From assembly GCA_965659285.1 (NCBI GenBank), contig CBFHWB010000176.1, positions 1 through 8,482 of the forward strand: a stretch of DNA of 8,482 bases, given 5' to 3'. Below are positions 6,379 to 8,482 of this stretch, piece by piece. The stretch is from UBA8108 sp965659285 (GTDB taxonomy: Bacteria; Planctomycetota; UBA8108). The position numbers and the translations under genes are program-made. The notes under the pieces were generated by a model. The model saw only the letters and a program-made list of their open reading frames with translations. It was not told where the DNA came from and searched no databases. Position 1 is the first letter of the stretch. Each line of letters starts with the position of its first letter.

Positions 6379-7478
6379 GTGATCTCCAGGACGGCGTCGC
6401 CAAGCACGTCGAATCTCGGCTCGATTCCCAGCCCTGGGGCTTCACTCGCCGCCATGCGTCCATTTTGCCGTTGGGGAGCGCCCTCGGCGGTGCTGACGGT
6501 AACGTAGCTGTTGAAATCGGTGGCCGTGAAGAGCAGCTCCGTGGGCGTGGAGTGGGCCAGGTGGGCGATCGCCGCGGTGATGATGTCGCCTCCCCAGGCG
6601 TCCTCGATCGTCATGGCGATACCGAGAGAAACGCAGAGATCACGCGCTTCTTTCGCCCGTGTGAGCCCTCCGAACTTGCTGATCTTGAGATTGACCGCGT
6701 CCATCGCCCTGTCGGCGCGTCCACGCAGAAGGACCTCCAGAGAGTCAATCGACTCATCGAGCACGAAGGGGTGATCGGTCCTTTGCCGGATGGCGAGGCA
6801 TTCCTCGTAGCTCAGGCAGGGCTGCTCGATATACACGTCGACATCGCGCACACCTCGCACCACCCGGGCCGCCTCGTGCATCAGCCAGCCGGTGTTGGCA
6901 TCGGCGATGAGGAAGTCGCCCTTCTGGAGCTCGGCCCTGACCGCCCGGATGCGTTCGATGTCCGTTTCCGGGTCGGCTCCGACCTTCAACTGGAAGCGCT
7001 GGTAGCCCTCTTCCCGGTAGCCCTTGACCTTGCTGGCCATCTGCTCAGGGGATTCCTGCGAGATCGCCCGGTAGAGGTGGAAATCTTCCCCGTAGCGTCC
7101 GCCCAGCAGGGTGCAGACGGATTGTGAGGAGGCCTGCCCGAGGATGTCCCAGCAGGCGATATCGATGGCTGACTTGACGTAGGGGTGTCCCTTGAGCGCC
7201 GCGTCCATGCGGCGATTCAGGGGGCGCAGCTGGGTCGGATCCTCACCGATGAGATGAGCTGCGAGCTCGGCGATTCCAGCGCGCGCTCCCGCGGCGTAGG
7301 CCGGCAGGTAGAAGGGGCCCAGCGGGCAGATCTCTCCATGGCCGGCGAGGCCGGAATCGGTTTCAACCCGAACGATGGTGCTGTCAAAAACGCTGACGGA
7401 TTTCCCCCCGGACCAATTGTAGCTGCCTTCGTGCAGGGGGAGGTCTACCTGGTACGCAGAGATCTTGGTTATCTTCAT
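6375..7478 (-). CDS. Mandelate racemase/muconate lactonizing enzyme family protein (enolase superfamily)
   Basis: This 367-residue protein is full length for the family. It has an N-terminal capping domain (about 1-125) and a TIM-like barrel. Likely Mg2+ ligands are D193 (IADAN), E218 (YIEQP) and D241 (VLDES). Probable acid/base lysines are K165 in FQLKVG and K265 in NLKISKFGG; the first Lys of the usual KxK motif is Gln163. E292-DAWGGDI is a conserved block near the end of the barrel. The CPLGPFYLPAYAAGARAGI segment and DAWGGDI resemble, from memory, the hydroxyproline-betaine epimerase (HpbD) / cis-3-hydroxyproline dehydratase branch, which also has Gln at the first position. Such enzymes abstract the alpha proton of a carboxylate substrate, giving epimerisation or dehydration. 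No transporter or pathway genes are adjacent, so the substrate is not assigned. The ATG at 7478 is supported by AAGGA eight bases upstream. It is convergent with nhaA and divergent from the following gene. Confidence 0.93.
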   Translation of the reverse strand: MKITKISAYQVDLPLHEGSYNWSGGKSVSVFDSTIVRVETDSGLAGHGEICPLGPFYLPAYAAGARAGIAELAAHLIGEDPTQLRPLNRRMDAALKGHPYVKSAIDIACWDILGQASSQSVCTLLGGRYGEDFHLYRAISQESPEQMASKVKGYREEGYQRFQLKVGADPETDIERIRAVRAELQKGDFLIADANTGWLMHEAARVVRGVRDVDVYIEQPCLSYEECLAIRQRTDHPFVLDESIDSLEVLLRGRADRAMDAVNLKISKFGGLTRAKEARDLCVSLGIAMTIEDAWGGDIITAAIAHLAHSTPTELLFTATDFNSYVTVSTAEGAPQRQNGRMAASEAPGLGIEPRFDVLGDAVLEIT

Positions 7479-7486
7479 GAGCCTTG

Positions 7487-7491
7487 TCCTT
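7487..7491 (-). promoter_or_regulatory. Ribosome binding site of the enolase-superfamily gene
   Basis: Read on the minus strand this is AAGGA, eight bases before the ATG at 7478. It supports that start codon. Confidence 0.6.
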
Positions 7492-7510
7492 GTGATTCAA
7501 GCGACTGGGC

Positions 7511-7540
7511 ATGTTAACGCTCAGGCGGGGGAGGTTTCAA
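7511..7540 (-). promoter_or_regulatory. Candidate sigma70-type promoter for the enolase-superfamily gene
   Basis: On the minus strand TTGAAA (7540-7535, 5/6 match to the -35 consensus) and TAACAT (7516-7511, 4/6 to -10) are separated by 18 bases. The predicted transcript start near 7504 would give a leader of about 25 nt that includes the ribosome site. Both hexamers are imperfect. Confidence 0.4.
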
Positions 7541-7551
7541 CCGCGCACTGG

Positions 7552-7565
7552 AGAAGGAGCCTTCT
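7552..7565. promoter_or_regulatory. Small dyad in the divergent promoter region
   Basis: AGAAGG-AG-CCTTCT is a perfect 6-bp inverted repeat with a 2-bp centre, about midway between the two divergent starts (7478 and 7622). The loop is too short for an RNA hairpin, so if it is functional it would be a protein-binding operator. A 6-bp arm can arise by chance. Confidence 0.25.
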
Positions 7566-7605
7566 TTGTGTCGTAGCCCTCGGTTAGGATGCGGAGGACT
7601 TCACC

Positions 7606-7611
7606 AAGGGG
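7606..7611 (+). promoter_or_regulatory. Ribosome binding site of the CE15-like gene
   Basis: AAGGGG lies ten bases before the ATG at 7622. It supports that start together with the signal peptide that begins right after it. Confidence 0.5.
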
Positions 7612-7621
7612 AATTGATCAG

Positions 7622-8482
7622 ATGTGTAAGAGACTCGCTGTGGCTTGTGCCTGCCTGGTCCTGCTGATTTCCGCTCACCAGGCGCTGGCCGAGGGTGGCT
7701 TTGAAGCGAGGGCGGACCTGCCCCCGCTGCTGGAGTTCAACGATGGTTCCGTGGTTCAAACAAGGGCACAGCTCGAACGGCGGAAAAAGGAGGTGTCCGA
7801 ACTCCTGCAGCGTTACTTCATTGGCACTTTCCCCGACAAGGCGCCCGCCCTGTTGTCAGCGAAAGTCCTGCAGGAGCGCCGGGGGGAGGATGGCTCGCTT
7901 CGCCGCCGGGTTCAGTTAACCTTCGATACTCCGAAGAAGGCGGCTTTTGAGGTCAGGGTCTGGGTGCCGAAAGGCGAGGGCCCCTTTCCGATTCTTCTTA
8001 CCCAGCCGCGTTATTACCAGCTGCGTTGGGCCGAGTTGGCGCTTGAGAGGGGCTACATCGCCTGCCTGTACCCCGGCGTTGACAGCCATCACCGGGAGAA
8101 GAACTTTCCCCGCTATGAGAGCGTCTGGCAGGATTTCCGCAGGGAGTATCCTGAAGCCACCTGGAGCGAGATCTCGACGAAGGCCTGGCTTGCCAGCCGC
8201 GCTCTCGATTACCTGCTGGCTCCATCCAGCGGCTATCGCTTCGCGCCGGGAAAGGTCGGGATCATCGGATTTTCGCGCTACGGCAAGCAGTCGTTGATCG
8301 CCGCCGCCTTCGACGAGAGAATCACCAGCGTTGTCGCCAGGAGCCCCGGTTCGCCGGGCTCCAGTCCCTACAGGTTCACCTCGAGAAATACCTGCGCCGA
8401 GGCTCCGCGGGACTTTCCCTCCGAATGGTTCCTTCCCTCGCTGCGCGCCTATACCGGCCGCGAGCACGAGCTGCCGATCGAT
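7622..8482 (+). CDS. Secreted alpha/beta hydrolase, CE15 (glucuronoyl esterase)-like; 3' end outside window
   Basis: The frame from ATG 7622 stays open to the last base, giving 287 residues of an incomplete protein. Residues 1-23 form a Sec signal peptide (KR at 3-4, hydrophobic core, likely cleavage ALA23-E24). The mature part starts with a helical stretch (TRAQLERRKKEVSELLQRYF), then the beta-rich start of an alpha/beta-hydrolase fold. The nucleophile elbow is G216-F-S218-R-Y-G-K222 followed by QSLIAAAFDERI, matching the GxSRxGK signature of CE15-like esterases; S218 is the predicted nucleophile. PSEWFLPSLRAYTGREHELPID at the end matches the next conserved block. The acid and catalytic His lie beyond the window. 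Characterised CE15 enzymes cleave ester links between lignin and glucuronoyl-xylan, but many bacterial homologues are uncharacterised, so the substrate is inferred only. It is divergent from the enolase-superfamily gene. The first motif residue after Gly is Phe, where I expect Cys or His. Confidence 0.87.
   Translation, partial: MCKRLAVACACLVLLISAHQALAEGGFEARADLPPLLEFNDGSVVQTRAQLERRKKEVSELLQRYFIGTFPDKAPALLSAKVLQERRGEDGSLRRRVQLTFDTPKKAAFEVRVWVPKGEGPFPILLTQPRYYQLRWAELALERGYIACLYPGVDSHHREKNFPRYESVWQDFRREYPEATWSEISTKAWLASRALDYLLAPSSGYRFAPGKVGIIGFSRYGKQSLIAAAFDERITSVVARSPGSPGSSPYRFTSRNTCAEAPRDFPSEWFLPSLRAYTGREHELPID

Noticed and set aside
7916..8467. 183-codon minus-strand open frame opposite the CE15-like gene
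   Set aside because: The plus-strand frame has a signal peptide, a ribosome site and the GxSRxGK motif, so the antisense frame is a shadow.

Overview
The window looks like chromosomal DNA from a GC-rich bacterium, most probably a planctomycete (Planctomycetota) or a relative with a similar secretome. Three things point there. There is a DUF1501 protein, a family greatly expanded in Planctomycetes. There is a long secreted protein ending in two dockerin-like calcium-binding repeats and a Cys-rich tail. There is also a secreted alpha/beta-hydrolase of the glucuronoyl-esterase (CE15) type. The assignment rests on family distribution only; the window has no rRNA or other taxonomic marker.

Layout. 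1-852 (+): 3' part of a DUF1501 gene. 866-4291 (-): a 1141-residue secreted multidomain protein, convergent with the first gene across a 13-bp gap. 4292-5136: a long (845 bp) region without a convincing gene. It contains a rho-independent-type terminator pointing along the minus strand, a possible structured RNA, and dyads upstream of the next gene. 5137-6378 (+): a Na+/H+ antiporter of the NhaA family. 6375-7478 (-): an enolase-superfamily (MR/MLE) enzyme whose stop codon overlaps that of nhaA in the palindrome CTAG. 7479-7621: a short divergent promoter region. 7622-8482 (+): a secreted CE15-like esterase cut off by the window end.

The genes do not form an operon. Orientations alternate +,-,+,-,+, so each gene is transcribed alone within this window. 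No single pathway links them. The DUF1501 protein, the 1141-residue protein and the CE15-like esterase fit a secreted, polymer-degrading or surface-attached lifestyle. NhaA is ion homeostasis and the enolase-superfamily protein is small-molecule catabolism.

I found no CRISPR array, phage, transposon, tRNA or recognisable defence system. The most unusual item is the 1141-residue protein: its lipase-like alpha/beta-hydrolase domain has lost the nucleophile motif while keeping residues that look like the Asp and His of the triad. The second is the orphan minus-strand terminator in the long intergenic region, which may mark the end of an unannotated RNA.
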